A DNA stretch of 64,000 nt from Gracilimonas sp965227785 (GTDB lineage Bacteria; Bacteroidota; Rhodothermia; Balneolales; Balneolaceae): NCBI RefSeq assembly GCF_965227785.1, contig NZ_OZ245785.1, positions 1,860,001-1,924,000 of the forward strand, in the 5' to 3' direction. Made by a program: the position numbers and the translations under genes. The notes under the pieces were generated by a model that saw only the letters and a list, made by a program, of their open reading frames with translations, did not search any database and was not told the DNA's origin. Shown here piece after piece: positions 38,701-46,900 of the stretch (the first letter of the stretch is position 1; each line of letters starts with the position of its first letter).

Positions 38701-39090
38701 ATTCATTTTGCTACCGATATGTATAATATCGATGAAGTGTCAGCCTCAATCCTTGAGCCACTTATTGACTATTTAAGAGACAATCCCCATGTGCGTGTTA
38801 TTATAGAAGGTATTACAGATAAACGGGGATCCTACACTTACAATAGAAAGCTCGCTCTACTTAGAGCAGATGCAGCACGTAATTTCCTTTTGGATTATGG
38901 TATTTCGAACGATCGGATGCACCTTGTTTCTCATGGAGAAAGAGATTCTTCTGACGATGAGATTTCTTATGCCAAAAACAGAGAAGTGGTTATCTACCTG
39001 GTTGGGGCGATTGGCGTAGAGCTAATTAACCAATTCAGTGATCTCAAAGAAGTAAATAAAACAAACAATAGCCTCGGTAGCGCACCATAA
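32740..39090 (+). CDS. Giant outer-membrane protein: DUF11/SdrD-type domains, predicted beta-barrel and OmpA C-terminal domain
   Basis: 2116 aa with signal peptide (cleavage about ASGQD, residue 26). The N-terminal 700 residues hold DUF11-like domains (LRVTKSVDVATAQPGDSLHF; LRIEKTASKKQAAPGDFVDYTI). An SdrD-B-type domain follows at about 735-800 (GTAFYDRNKNGIKDAGEEGIPG). A linker and further Ig-like domains run to about 1150. From about 1180 to 1930, alternating strands with aromatic ends (FYPVYGDASVKGF, FVRLDAGRSYIKYGDY) look like an outer-membrane barrel. The C-terminus (about 1975-2095) is OmpA-like: IHFATDMYNIDEVSASI, GITDKRGSYTYNRKLALLRADAARNFL. This would bind peptidoglycan. It probably anchors or assembles the neighbouring DUF11 proteins. 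Its stop overlaps the next gene by one base. Confidence 0.82.
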   Translation: MKLRSLTLIPFLTLLVSLTSFQASGQDLPEGERIRNQAKATFFDKETGYNTRLHSNIVQTIIEPFTSVDLQNEETLEASSGSEFTFYHPLLNNGNKETTYSLNVNLNKENDFQFPNLQLKVIDQVSKAVIAQTSGNLDELIITHFPDRLFEVQISGRISGTAQPNQLARISVLLEAQDNTQSITRTNQIVIMGGADLRVTKSVDVATAQPGDSLHFTLNTMNLGGARAQPVPVKTSTGTFDYILIKDELPANTTIADVLNNSSSRVLVHLEDDPDNFYRDWDDNQEHSKVEEVAFGISELKVGDIFEAAFLLRINAGASGLVENIAKVAYKDDENGSKIISSNKVSVKLNETLPAIKYFRDDKFDKEARSSRVGSPLHLMVEAASCNTNRTLVDEVSISLTSYRTDDFETFTAIETGKNTGVFKVTPSVPTADFNTNPVQQQNGTLETTYNDKIQAAIKNCGTRNYTQIAYMLVSPLSRVYDSVTNQPVAGVKVSLIPTSSLSKGTANESDFVFDVDYETPLPNTTITDESGFFELPAVVAGEYILKITPPNHFNFPSILTPELLPSGNLTDNDGSYGLPFLHRVNLAPITIDIPLDQREFQGLRIEKTASKKQAAPGDFVDYTINIKNDSGADLAGVFVRDELPLGFNYVKGSTVLNQLSWQDPEGSTGSVLNFLVGSVDQDETVEIRYRLSVGVGAGKGKGINTAQAFSAPPLSKVSNISRVETKVIPGVFSDKGYLTGTAFYDRNKNGIKDAGEEGIPGIRLYLNDGTFVITDSEGKYSLYGLNPETHILKIDPYSIPKGSGPTGLTNRNAGYGFTHFVSLTKGGVEQVNIPLCQIGQNPEREILERRKASKNGLELENVTTSSLSFNSVQTQNTGNVKSEGFITPYKNTAINSPQNQKPVQEPDSARKDTVDNSSASIVTELNNSFKIMGVENEDTLTTSTTTFYLKGPAESDIRFFVNGTKISENYLGSTKTWAITQTQLLEFVGIELQAGSNLLTAELYDGFGNKRDSLRITVYAPGDIKELRISSSVQQLPANGKATSQITITPVDENNIPNYSEFSVTLTSSSGTWLTKDLDPDQAGIQTFVKGPTQIDWMVSRTPETASIEVYSGVLRSLNYINVTPDLRPFMAAGIIEGTISFNDKNGVFINASENDGFYKELNAFAYENDANSFKAAARTKFYLKGKVLGKYLLTLSFDSEKEDEQLFRDIQPDEFYPVYGDASVKGFDAQSTSKLFVRLDAGRSYIKYGDYLTQTFDQNRQLGRYNRTQTGLKAHFETDRLQLNTFGTLSSSNQVVDEISGEGISGPYQLSRQNIQFNSEQVSIIVRDLDQPDRIIKSQTLSRFSDYTLDYLSGTLLLNQPVSSLDENLNPVYIRISYEAETSEKAFLATGADLILKVSSNSNVGIVAVQDFQKGQEYSMQSANLETRLSESLSVNAEVARSVFADTVSGNGGRFEITHKTNQTDFKVFGLSTDSTFTNTSSPIRNNRTQLGAKGRIKLNNSSLFGEYIYTQNDGFTRKREGAMAGIESKINKIRVEAGTRYSQFNMASGNQQGDNLTLRSKITTPVPGLSQAEVFGEYEQELRDADRRILGAGGSYELKNRSRIYARHEFISSLGSRYDLNNSDETSNTVVGVDAAYGSRGKAYSEYRIREGISGREAQAAIGLRNNWQLGQSTSINTGFERIHQVRSSSLSKSLAFTSGIDYTGSDFWKASGRAEYRRSNTSNYYFNTVGFGYKLNTNWTLLTKNFLAITDYLSTDPTLIQNKTRAGAAYRNIQASNLDALLRYEYKIEKKAGSQKAATHIGSAHTAFTPMPKWRLSFRIAAKYSQDIIESYDSDILLGLFSGKAIYQLTQKWDVGVQGGMMSDLSYHKNEYGVGLEVGHTVARNTRVVLGYNFSGLSDRDLTEPSSSQHGVFVTASFKFDEMLFQGLLPDQDVYPDYNASCICEEPEKPELAEFTSVPINTMSWKLPTIKSKILPAIRLARNIHFATDMYNIDEVSASILEPLIDYLRDNPHVRVIIEGITDKRGSYTYNRKLALLRADAARNFLLDYGISNDRMHLVSHGERDSSDDEISYAKNREVVIYLVGAIGVELINQFSDLKEVNKTNNSLGSAP

Positions 39091-41909
39091 TGAAAAGTCT
39101 AAAAAATATCACCGGAATTTGGTTTCTGATTATTTTGGTATCAGTGGGATCTGCAAACGTAGCCGCCGCTCAAAACTGTCAGGAAACAGCGTGCGCTCGT
39201 TTTTCAACCCGCTCTCCCATTATAACCGATACAGAGTTATATCTGACCAACTTATTATTCAGTGCTCAGCTTGGGGTAAATGTTTTATTTACTAAAACAC
39301 AGTTGCAAGCTATTGCCGATGCTCAAATTGACCTGAATGATCTTGCTATAGAGTTAATGGTTTCAACCAGTGCAGCATCTGTTACGGAGCTGGAAAGTAA
39401 GTCCATAAGCCTTGGTGCTTTTCTTGATGCTGCCATAGCTGTAACCGTTGATGCAAGCGCCGTTCAGGCTCTGCAATTGCTCAAATCTCAAGCCTCCACA
39501 AATACAAGTACGTTTGTAGTCGGAGACCTTCTGGAAATCTCCCTATTGAACCTGAGCCTTTCTAATGGATTCATTTCATTGAGTGACATACTTGAAGGCG
39601 CTATCTCACATCTTTTTTATTCCGACAATATCAGCTCAACCCCTATTTTTGTTTCATTAGACGGCAGCATTCTGGGATTGGGAATTGCTAACCAGGTGGA
39701 TGTTTACCTGATTGTAACTGAACCTGCTACTATAGCGTGTGGAGACGCCGGAGCTGTATTTACCTCAGCTTCTACCCGGCTAAAATTAATTATAGATCTC
39801 GTTGACCTGGATAAGACTGCAGCTCTTCAAAGCTTATTAACCACGATGGGAATCAGCCTTGATGCTGCCGTCTCTAACTTACAACTCTCTATCACACAGC
39901 TTGAACTTTATGTTGATGTTTCGAGAGCAGAAGGTCAAATTATATCGGTTGATGGGATTAATGATGAAGTTGTGGTACAAGCTACCCCCTCCCTTGCCGA
40001 TATTTATCTTGGAGACATCGATGACAACCTTTTCTTTTCGAACGCCCAAATCAATCCGCTTACCGATTTAGATTTTGCCAATGTAGGAACTTTAGGCTTT
40101 GATGTGCTTGGAACCCCTGTTACCGCCGGCGTAGAGATAAAGTCATATGCAAAAGATGTTACCGGTGTAAATACTGAAACCCTGACTTTTACAGGACCCT
40201 TTGCTGAAACCCAGACTATTGGAGATAACAGGGGGTATATTTTAAGCCTTATTGAGGCCTTGGTAACCAATGTAGAACTGGAAGTTCGTTTGGTTTTAGA
40301 CCCATCTGTGACTTTAAGTATTATTCAGCAAACCATAGTTGGCTCCACATTAGACCTGTTGGTTCCTCCTGTAACCTCACTTTTAATAACTGTACTCGAA
40401 AGTGACTTATTAGATCCCATTTTAAGCCTCACAGTTGACCCCCTTTTACGTCTTTTGGGAGGCTTACTTGGAAGAGCTGAAGTAATCATAAACGGAGTTA
40501 ATATAGCCTGTTATGCGAATATTACCGGAAATGTATACCAGGATTCGAATCACAACTTTATATTAGATGCCGATGAAACCGGGTCAGGTGAAGTTATCTA
40601 TGCAAAACTAATTAAAGAATCTTTACCGACTCAGGCTGAGGAAGTTGTAAGTGTAAATGCTACTTCCGGAAGCTACAGTTTCTCAAACGTTCTCCAGGGC
40701 TCATATAAAATTATTATCGCGTTAGATAATAATACTGCTAATGTATTACCCGCAAAGCCTACAGGCTGGATTTCTACACAAACTGACGATCTTGAATGGT
40801 CAGGCATACAGTTGAATGGCATTGATGTAAATGCAATCAATTTCGGACTCTATCATGGAAGTTTAATCTCGGGCCGCTCCTTTTTTGATAATGGAAAGAA
40901 TGGAGGTACTGCCCATAATGGCACTAAAGAAGCAGGAGAACAGAGTATTTCAGGTAGTCCTATTTCTCTGCAAACTTCAGGTGCAGTAATTATTGATCAG
41001 ACTATTACTAACGGAGAAGGAGAGTTTACTTTATGGATACCCAATAGTTATCACAACAACTCTCTTACTCTAAAGGAAGGACATAGCCTAAGCCAGCTTA
41101 GTGTTTCAGGGAATACAGGTAATACCGGAGGGACTTATACCGTAGCCAACGATCACCTTGTATTCAACAATAGTTCCGGGAACACATACTCAGGAGTTAT
41201 GTTGGGCAACATCATGACGCCTTCATTCTCACCCAACGGGCAACAACATGGAAAAGCCGGAACCACCCTCTTTTTTGCCCATACTTTTACAGCCAGCACA
41301 TATGGAACCGTTCGTTTTTCAAAAATTTTATCAGGTTCCGAAGCAAGCCAAGGGAATTGGAGTACTGTTATTTACGAAGATGTGAATTGTGATGGAATAG
41401 CCAATGCGGGGGAAAGCGTCATTGATCAAAAAACATTAACTCCTGACGAAAGCCTGTGCTTGGCAATTAAAATTTTTGTGCCAACTCAGGCAACCTATGG
41501 GGAAAGTTTAAATCTCACTATTAATGCAGATTTTGACCTTCAGGGAACCATTATCACTCACAGCAGCTCAGTCCTTGATATAGCTATAGTTGGGGATGAT
41601 TCCGAAACTGGACTAAAGATCAACAAAACAGTAGATAAGCCGGAAGCTTTTCCCGGGGAGTCTATCACTTATACTCTCACTTATACTAACAACAGCACGC
41701 AAGCCATCTCTCAAATCAATATTCAGGATGCAACCCCTGCATATACCACTTTTTTGTCTGCCACCTGTGCAGAAATACCAACGGAGATAACTTCTTGTAC
41801 AATTTCAGATCCAGGTGTAGGCAACTCCGGACAAATCACCTGGGAATTCTCAGGAGATCTGCCTGTAGGCAAAAGAATGTTAGTACGCTACAGCGTATTA
41901 ATTCAATAG
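39090..41909 (+). CDS. Secreted SdrD/DUF11-domain protein
   Basis: 939 aa with a signal peptide (cleavage about VAAAQ, residue 28). The N-terminal 470 residues form an Ala/Leu/Ser/Thr-rich region with no clear family; cysteines occur at QNCQETACARF. SdrD-B-like domains follow (ITGNVYQDSNHNFILDADETG; SGRSFFDNGKNGGTAHNGTK), then Ig-like domains and a final DUF11 copy (LKINKTVDKPEAFPGESITY). It ends at the domain boundary (GKRMLVRYSVLIQ). It begins on the last base of the 2116-aa gene, so the two are co-translated. It is probably a surface or fibre component. Confidence 0.8.
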   Translation: MKSLKNITGIWFLIILVSVGSANVAAAQNCQETACARFSTRSPIITDTELYLTNLLFSAQLGVNVLFTKTQLQAIADAQIDLNDLAIELMVSTSAASVTELESKSISLGAFLDAAIAVTVDASAVQALQLLKSQASTNTSTFVVGDLLEISLLNLSLSNGFISLSDILEGAISHLFYSDNISSTPIFVSLDGSILGLGIANQVDVYLIVTEPATIACGDAGAVFTSASTRLKLIIDLVDLDKTAALQSLLTTMGISLDAAVSNLQLSITQLELYVDVSRAEGQIISVDGINDEVVVQATPSLADIYLGDIDDNLFFSNAQINPLTDLDFANVGTLGFDVLGTPVTAGVEIKSYAKDVTGVNTETLTFTGPFAETQTIGDNRGYILSLIEALVTNVELEVRLVLDPSVTLSIIQQTIVGSTLDLLVPPVTSLLITVLESDLLDPILSLTVDPLLRLLGGLLGRAEVIINGVNIACYANITGNVYQDSNHNFILDADETGSGEVIYAKLIKESLPTQAEEVVSVNATSGSYSFSNVLQGSYKIIIALDNNTANVLPAKPTGWISTQTDDLEWSGIQLNGIDVNAINFGLYHGSLISGRSFFDNGKNGGTAHNGTKEAGEQSISGSPISLQTSGAVIIDQTITNGEGEFTLWIPNSYHNNSLTLKEGHSLSQLSVSGNTGNTGGTYTVANDHLVFNNSSGNTYSGVMLGNIMTPSFSPNGQQHGKAGTTLFFAHTFTASTYGTVRFSKILSGSEASQGNWSTVIYEDVNCDGIANAGESVIDQKTLTPDESLCLAIKIFVPTQATYGESLNLTINADFDLQGTIITHSSSVLDIAIVGDDSETGLKINKTVDKPEAFPGESITYTLTYTNNSTQAISQINIQDATPAYTTFLSATCAEIPTEITSCTISDPGVGNSGQITWEFSGDLPVGKRMLVRYSVLIQ

Positions 41910-42029
41910 TTAACCTCTGGATACATGGCAGAAAAACCGCCTTTTTTGGCAGAAAAAAACCCCTGTTTAAAAATATATTTGAATAAGGTATATGGGTAAA
42001 TTTTGTGTCTAATTATTACTACGACCGGC

Positions 42030-42464
42030 ATGCAAGAAAATAAAGGAAGGATAGGTGAAAATACCGGAGACGTCCCAGAAAGTAGTCCCCACGTCGTCAC
42101 CACAAAAAAAATTCTAGTCCTGGAAGATGACCAACTCATTCGGGAACTCCTTAAGGAACTCTTATCCTTTAGAGGCTATATTGTTACCGCGGCAGTAAAT
42201 GGCGTTGAAGGGCTTAAGGAGGCACAACAAAGTACACCGGATTTGATTATATCAGATGTATCTATGCCTGAAATGAATGGTCTGGATTTTATTACTCACA
42301 TAAAAGACGATCCTATTTTAAAAGATGTCCCCTTTATTTTTCTATCAGCAAAATCAAGAGAAGAAGATTTAAGAAAGGGGCTTAAACTTGGCGCAGACTC
42401 ATACATGTTCAAGCCCTTTAGTAATAATGATTTATTAAATGAAATTGAAGAACATATTTTTTAG
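42030..42464 (+). CDS. Single-domain response regulator
   Basis: 144 aa from ATG 42030; a TTG at 42003 would give an unlikely hydrophobic extension. After a short polar N-terminus comes one receiver domain: ILVLEDDQ, phospho-acceptor Asp in IISDVSMPEMNGLDF, FLSAKSREED and FKPF. No output domain exists, so it works as a shuttle or docking protein in a phosphorelay. It closes the DUF11 locus and may connect with the kinases at 26347-29434. Confidence 0.86.
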   Translation: MQENKGRIGENTGDVPESSPHVVTTKKILVLEDDQLIRELLKELLSFRGYIVTAAVNGVEGLKEAQQSTPDLIISDVSMPEMNGLDFITHIKDDPILKDVPFIFLSAKSREEDLRKGLKLGADSYMFKPFSNNDLLNEIEEHIF

Positions 42465-42560
42465 GCTCTGTTATTACCTTCCGTACAAGCTTCCTCACCT
42501 CCCGTAACCACCGAATAGTACCGGGTAAAACCTAACCCCGACAACCTGCTCCATAACTTT

Positions 42561-42599
42561 AGTTGTAATTCAGGAAATACACCCCCCTGAATTTCAACT
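42561..42599 (+). promoter_or_regulatory. Long perfect hairpin in a 281-bp gap
   Basis: AGTTGTAATTCAGG (42561-42574) pairs with CCTGAATTTCAACT (42586-42599): 13 base pairs with one T-T mismatch and an 11-nt loop. No T run follows, so it is not a standard terminator. The gap 42465-42745 otherwise holds nothing I recognise. Confidence 0.45.
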
Positions 42600-42745
42600 T
42601 CTGACACAGTTCATTGTCCGTATCAATTGGGTCAACTTTTTCCCTTTATTAATAGAGTCTTAGTTGGTTGCAGTTATTCGAAACGCATGCCGTACCTCTC
42701 TTGTTTGGAGACTCCAATTGAAAAATCATTCATCAAAAAGAGACT

Positions 42746-43702
42746 ATGAGCGAACAAATGAACGCTGCTTTTATCGAAGAATATGGAGAGCTAACCAATG
42801 TAACTATGGGAGAACTTCCCAAACCTGAAGCAGGAGAGGGCGAGGTACTAATCAGGACAAAATCGGCCGGAGTAAACCCGGTGGATACCGCCATTGTACG
42901 TGGAATGCTGAAAGATGCTATTCCCGGTGAATTTCCTCTGGTGCCCGGCTGGGATGTGGCAGGAGTAGTGGAAGATACCGGACACTCGGTAAGTCGATTC
43001 AGCCCCGGTGATGAGGTATATGCCTATGCCCGCCGACCGCAAATTAAGCACGGTACTTTTGCTGAATACATAAGCCTGCCTGAGTCCTACCTTGCTGAAC
43101 GACCGACAAATATTTCTATGGAGGAATCCGGAGGGATTCCGTTAGTTGGACTCACGGCATATCAATCCATTTTTGATTTCGGTGAACTGAAAGAAGGCCA
43201 AACCCTGCTCATTCTGGGAGCTTCCGGCGGAGTGGGAACTCTGGCAATTCAGCTGGCAAAATCCGTGGGAGCAAAAGTAATCGGGGTAGCCAGTGAAGCT
43301 AACCACGAGTACATGAAAGATCTCGGTGCAGACATCACCATTGATTATAACGACACACATGTTGGGAAAGCCGTGAATGAAGCCCAACCCGATGGTGTGG
43401 ATTTGATTTTCCATTGCTCCCGCGGTGATTCCTTCAGTCAGGTTATGGAGACCGGCGTACTTAAAGAAGGTGGTAAAGTAGCTTCCATCACCAACAGCAA
43501 TCCGGACATCAGTGATGGCATTGACTTCAAATATGTTTTTGTAGAACCCAATGCTGAGCAGCTGGAGCATATCACCGTACTGGCTGATAGCGGAAAAATT
43601 TCTGTGCCGGTCACAGAAACGTATACTTTAGAGGAAGCAGGAAAGGCTCTGCAAAAAATTGAGTCGTTGCATACGCAAGGCAAGTTGGTAATTACACCCT
43701 AA
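42746..43702 (+). CDS. Zinc-independent MDR oxidoreductase (quinone oxidoreductase-like)
   Basis: 318 aa. It has the GroES-like N-terminal domain (VLIRTKSAGVNPVDTAIVRG, PGWDVAGVVEDTG) and the NAD(P)-binding Rossmann motif LILGASGGVGTLAIQLA (about 150-166). No catalytic zinc cysteines or histidines are seen, so it belongs to the quinone oxidoreductase / enoyl reductase branch. It is probably NADPH-dependent reduction of quinones or enals in the cytoplasm. It is monocistronic and followed by a strong terminator. Confidence 0.87.
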   Translation: MSEQMNAAFIEEYGELTNVTMGELPKPEAGEGEVLIRTKSAGVNPVDTAIVRGMLKDAIPGEFPLVPGWDVAGVVEDTGHSVSRFSPGDEVYAYARRPQIKHGTFAEYISLPESYLAERPTNISMEESGGIPLVGLTAYQSIFDFGELKEGQTLLILGASGGVGTLAIQLAKSVGAKVIGVASEANHEYMKDLGADITIDYNDTHVGKAVNEAQPDGVDLIFHCSRGDSFSQVMETGVLKEGGKVASITNSNPDISDGIDFKYVFVEPNAEQLEHITVLADSGKISVPVTETYTLEEAGKALQKIESLHTQGKLVITP

Positions 43703-43726
43703 TTGAGTTTCCTTTTAAAGAACCAT

Positions 43727-43760
43727 AACCCCGGTTTGGCCAATCAAGTCGGGGTTTTTT
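43727..43760 (+). terminator. Rho-independent terminator of the MDR gene
   Basis: AACCCCG (43727-43733) pairs with CGGGGTT (43750-43756), followed by TTTT. It lies 24 bp after the stop codon. Confidence 0.85.
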
Positions 43761-43873
43761 AGTGGGTTAAATAAAAAAGGTTGGCTATTGGGCTCAGAAA
43801 TATTAGAATCCTGCCTTTTTAATACTTAGATAACGCAAAGCTGTTCAATATTTATTACACTCGACAAACGGCT

Positions 43874-43963
43874 ATTATGTGTAATCCCTGAAATAAGGTC
43901 AGGGAGCATCCACCAGCGAACCGTAAATTTGCTGTCACCACCCTGAAGTCGGTAACACATAAT
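43874..43963 (+). promoter_or_regulatory. Purine-family riboswitch, probably 2'-deoxyguanosine type
   Basis: P1 is ATTATGTGT (43874-43882) with ACACATAAT (43955-43963). P2 is TCCCTGA / TCAGGGA (43885-43891 / 43899-43905) with loop AATAAGG. P3 is CAGCGAA / TTTGCTG (43914-43920 / 43928-43934) with loop CCGTAAA. CCGTAAA is exactly the L3 of the B. subtilis xpt guanine riboswitch, and GG in L2 can kiss CC in L3. J1/2 reads TAA as in purine aptamers. In xpt numbering, position 74 is C (43936), which pairs with guanine, and position 51 is C (43911) instead of U. The U51C change is, from memory, a hallmark of 2'-deoxyguanosine riboswitches. An extra 17-nt segment lies in J3/1 before P1 closes. The nuclease ATG follows 18 nt later, suggesting control of translation. 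Confidence 0.75.
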
Positions 43964-43981
43964 CAAACCCCATCATCTATT

Positions 43982-46900
43982 ATGGAAGGATTAACCCAAG
44001 GCAATAAAATGCCAAGGAATGTGTACGGCTGTTTCACAGCATTCCTCTTTGCTCTCATCTTCACAATTCAACCCGCAACTGCTCAGAATCAAACCATTGG
44101 TGCCGGACTTGAAGGACAGGCTCTGATCGATTACCTGCAGCAAAACTACACCCCTGCTCAAACACTCGGATATGACACCGCACGTGACACCATGTACGCT
44201 GTTATTGATAATGACAATGGAAATCTTACCGGCGTTTACACAGGATACACAATCACTTTAGATCCCAATGAGGATCCAAGCACTGATGCCTTTTATAAAG
44301 GGGTTAATGCTGAACATACCTGGCCTCAAAGCATGGGATCCGGAAATGAACCGGCTAAATCAGATATTCACCATCTGTTCCCGACAAAGTCGAATGTCAA
44401 CAGCGCCCGGAACAATGATCCTCTGGGTGAAATTGACGACAACCTGACAGATACCTGGTATTACCTCGATCAATCACAGTCAACCATTCCCTCCAGTAAT
44501 ATTGATCTTTATGCTGAGAATTATGGAAGTACTGCATTTGAACCTCGCGAACAGCATAAAGGAAATGCAGCCCGGGCTGTATTTTATTTTCTGGCAATCT
44601 ATCAAAACCAGGCTGACCAAAACTTCTTTGACCAACAAAAAGACGACTTATATCAATGGCATTATTTGGATGAAGTGGACGCTGCAGAATTAAACCGCAG
44701 CAGCACCATTGCCGGATATCAGGGTAATGAGAACCCATTTATACTGGATACATCTCTTGTTCGAAGAGCCTTCTTTCCGGATGGAAATCCCGGCAGCAGC
44801 GACACGACCCCACCCGTTATCAGTTCGGTCCAAAGCACCAACATCGGAGCTAACTCTGCAACCATCACCTGGAGTACAGATGAATTAGCTACTTCACAGG
44901 TTGAGTATGGAACTACCACTTCTTATGGCTCTATCGAAAGCAGCGGAAGTTTTACAACATCACATTCCCTCACCTTAAATGGATTGACCGCCAATACTAC
45001 CTACAATTACCAGGTAAGCAGCACCGATGGCTCCGGTAATTCTTCCAATTCCGGAAATTTCACTTTTACAACAGCTGATGAAGGAACCAGTGCCGGTTCT
45101 ATCGTTTTTTCTGAGATTTTTTATGATACTCCCGGAACCGACAGCGACGAAGAGTGGATCGAGATCTATAATGGCACCTCATCTACAGTAGATTTAAGTG
45201 GCCATACCGTCACAGATAATAACGGAACAGGCTCGTCCTATACTTTCCCGTCCGGCAGTACCATTGCACCAAGCTCTTATTTTACGGTTGCTTCAAATTC
45301 AGCCGGCTTCCAGTCGTTGTATGGGTATGATGCTGACCAGTATGGCTCTATTCCTGCCTTAAATAACGGAGGGGATGTGCTCATTTTAACCGACGGGCAG
45401 AGCAATGAAGTAGATGTTGTAGCTTGGGAAGGAGGTGCTTCTGCAGGACTTCCTTCAGGCTGGGGAAGTAGCAGCGACCCATCTGCTGCAACAGGAGAAT
45501 CAATCTACCGTAGTTCACCCGGGTCAGATTCTGACTCTTATACAGACTGGGCTACAGCTGCCAATAATGGGGATCCACAAACTCAAGCTTCGGCTCCGGT
45601 TATAGATTACGTTCTCTTTTCAGAAATCTTCTATGACACTCCCGGAACTGACGCTGATGAAGAATGGATTGAACTCTATAATCCCACTTCACAACAAATA
45701 GACCTAACCGGCTACACCATTATCGATAACAATGGAACAGGATCATCCTATACCTTTTCATCCGGAACCGTGATCGAAGCCAATTCCTACTTCACCGTTG
45801 CATCCAACCAAGCCGGGTTTAACGCGCTTTATACCAATGATGCCTATCAATACGGAGGGATACCCGCTCTTAACAATGGTGGTGATGCCTTACTCCTTAA
45901 TGATGCTTCCGGCTCCACCATTGATCAGGTGGCATGGGAAGGTGGTGCGTCATCCGGTGTTCCATCCGGCTGGGGAACGGGACCTACTGCCTCCACAGGA
46001 GAAAGCCTGGTTCGCAGTTCCTTCGATGTGGATAACGATGATGAAACCGACTGGAGCGTAACCGGCAGTAATGGTGATCCGGCTACTATCGAAGCCACTG
46101 ATACTACCTCTCCGGTTATCTCTTCTGTTGCTTCCTCAAATATCACAGAGACCGAAGCTACCATTACCTGGACTACGAATGAGGCAGCCAACTCGCAGGT
46201 TAATTACGGAACCACCACCAGCTATGGATCTTCGGCCGGAAGCGGAAGCTACGTGACTTCCCACTCTCAAACCCTGACCGGGCTTACAGCCGGAACCGAT
46301 TATTTCTATCAGGTAGTTTCAACCGATGAAGCCGGAAATACAACCGTGGATGAGACCTACTCGTTTACCACGGCAAGTCCGCCTGCGACTACCACACCCG
46401 ATATACTTATCAGCGAAATTTTCTACGATACGCCGGGGAATGAATCCAAAGAAGAGTGGGTGGAAATCTATAACACCACCGGACAGGAAATACAGCTGAA
46501 TGGCTGGACTTTAGTGGATGACAACGGAAATGGGCAGTCCTTCACTTTTGCTAACAAACACAAAATAGCAGGCAATAGCTTTATGACTCTTGCCCTCGAT
46601 CGCAAAGACTTTAAAGCCTTATACAATAAGAATGCCGATGACTTTGTGAACCTACCACCCCTGAATAACAGTGGTGATGTACTGATCCTCAAAGATGCCT
46701 CAGGCAATACCATTGACGCTGTAGCCTGGGAAGGAGGAGCCAACAGCCTGATATCCGGATGGGGAAGCAGCTCACTGCCCTCGGCTGGAGAAGGCAACAG
46801 CATATATAGAAGTGATCTGGGCACTGATACTGACACTTATAATGACTGGGCTACCTCAACCGATCTCGGTTCACCTATGACACAATCCGACGGTACCTTC

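Noticed and set aside
42003..42029. TTG start for the single-domain response regulator
   Set aside because: It adds a short hydrophobic stretch absent from receiver proteins; ATG 42030 is better.
42465..42745. Second purine-type riboswitch before the MDR gene
   Set aside because: CCCGTAACC resembles part of L3, but no P1/P2/P3 arrangement can be formed around it.
44397..46836. Minus-strand and alternative-frame frames within the nuclease gene
   Set aside because: They follow the repeated Gly/Ser/Thr-rich codons of the real gene and have no independent signals.
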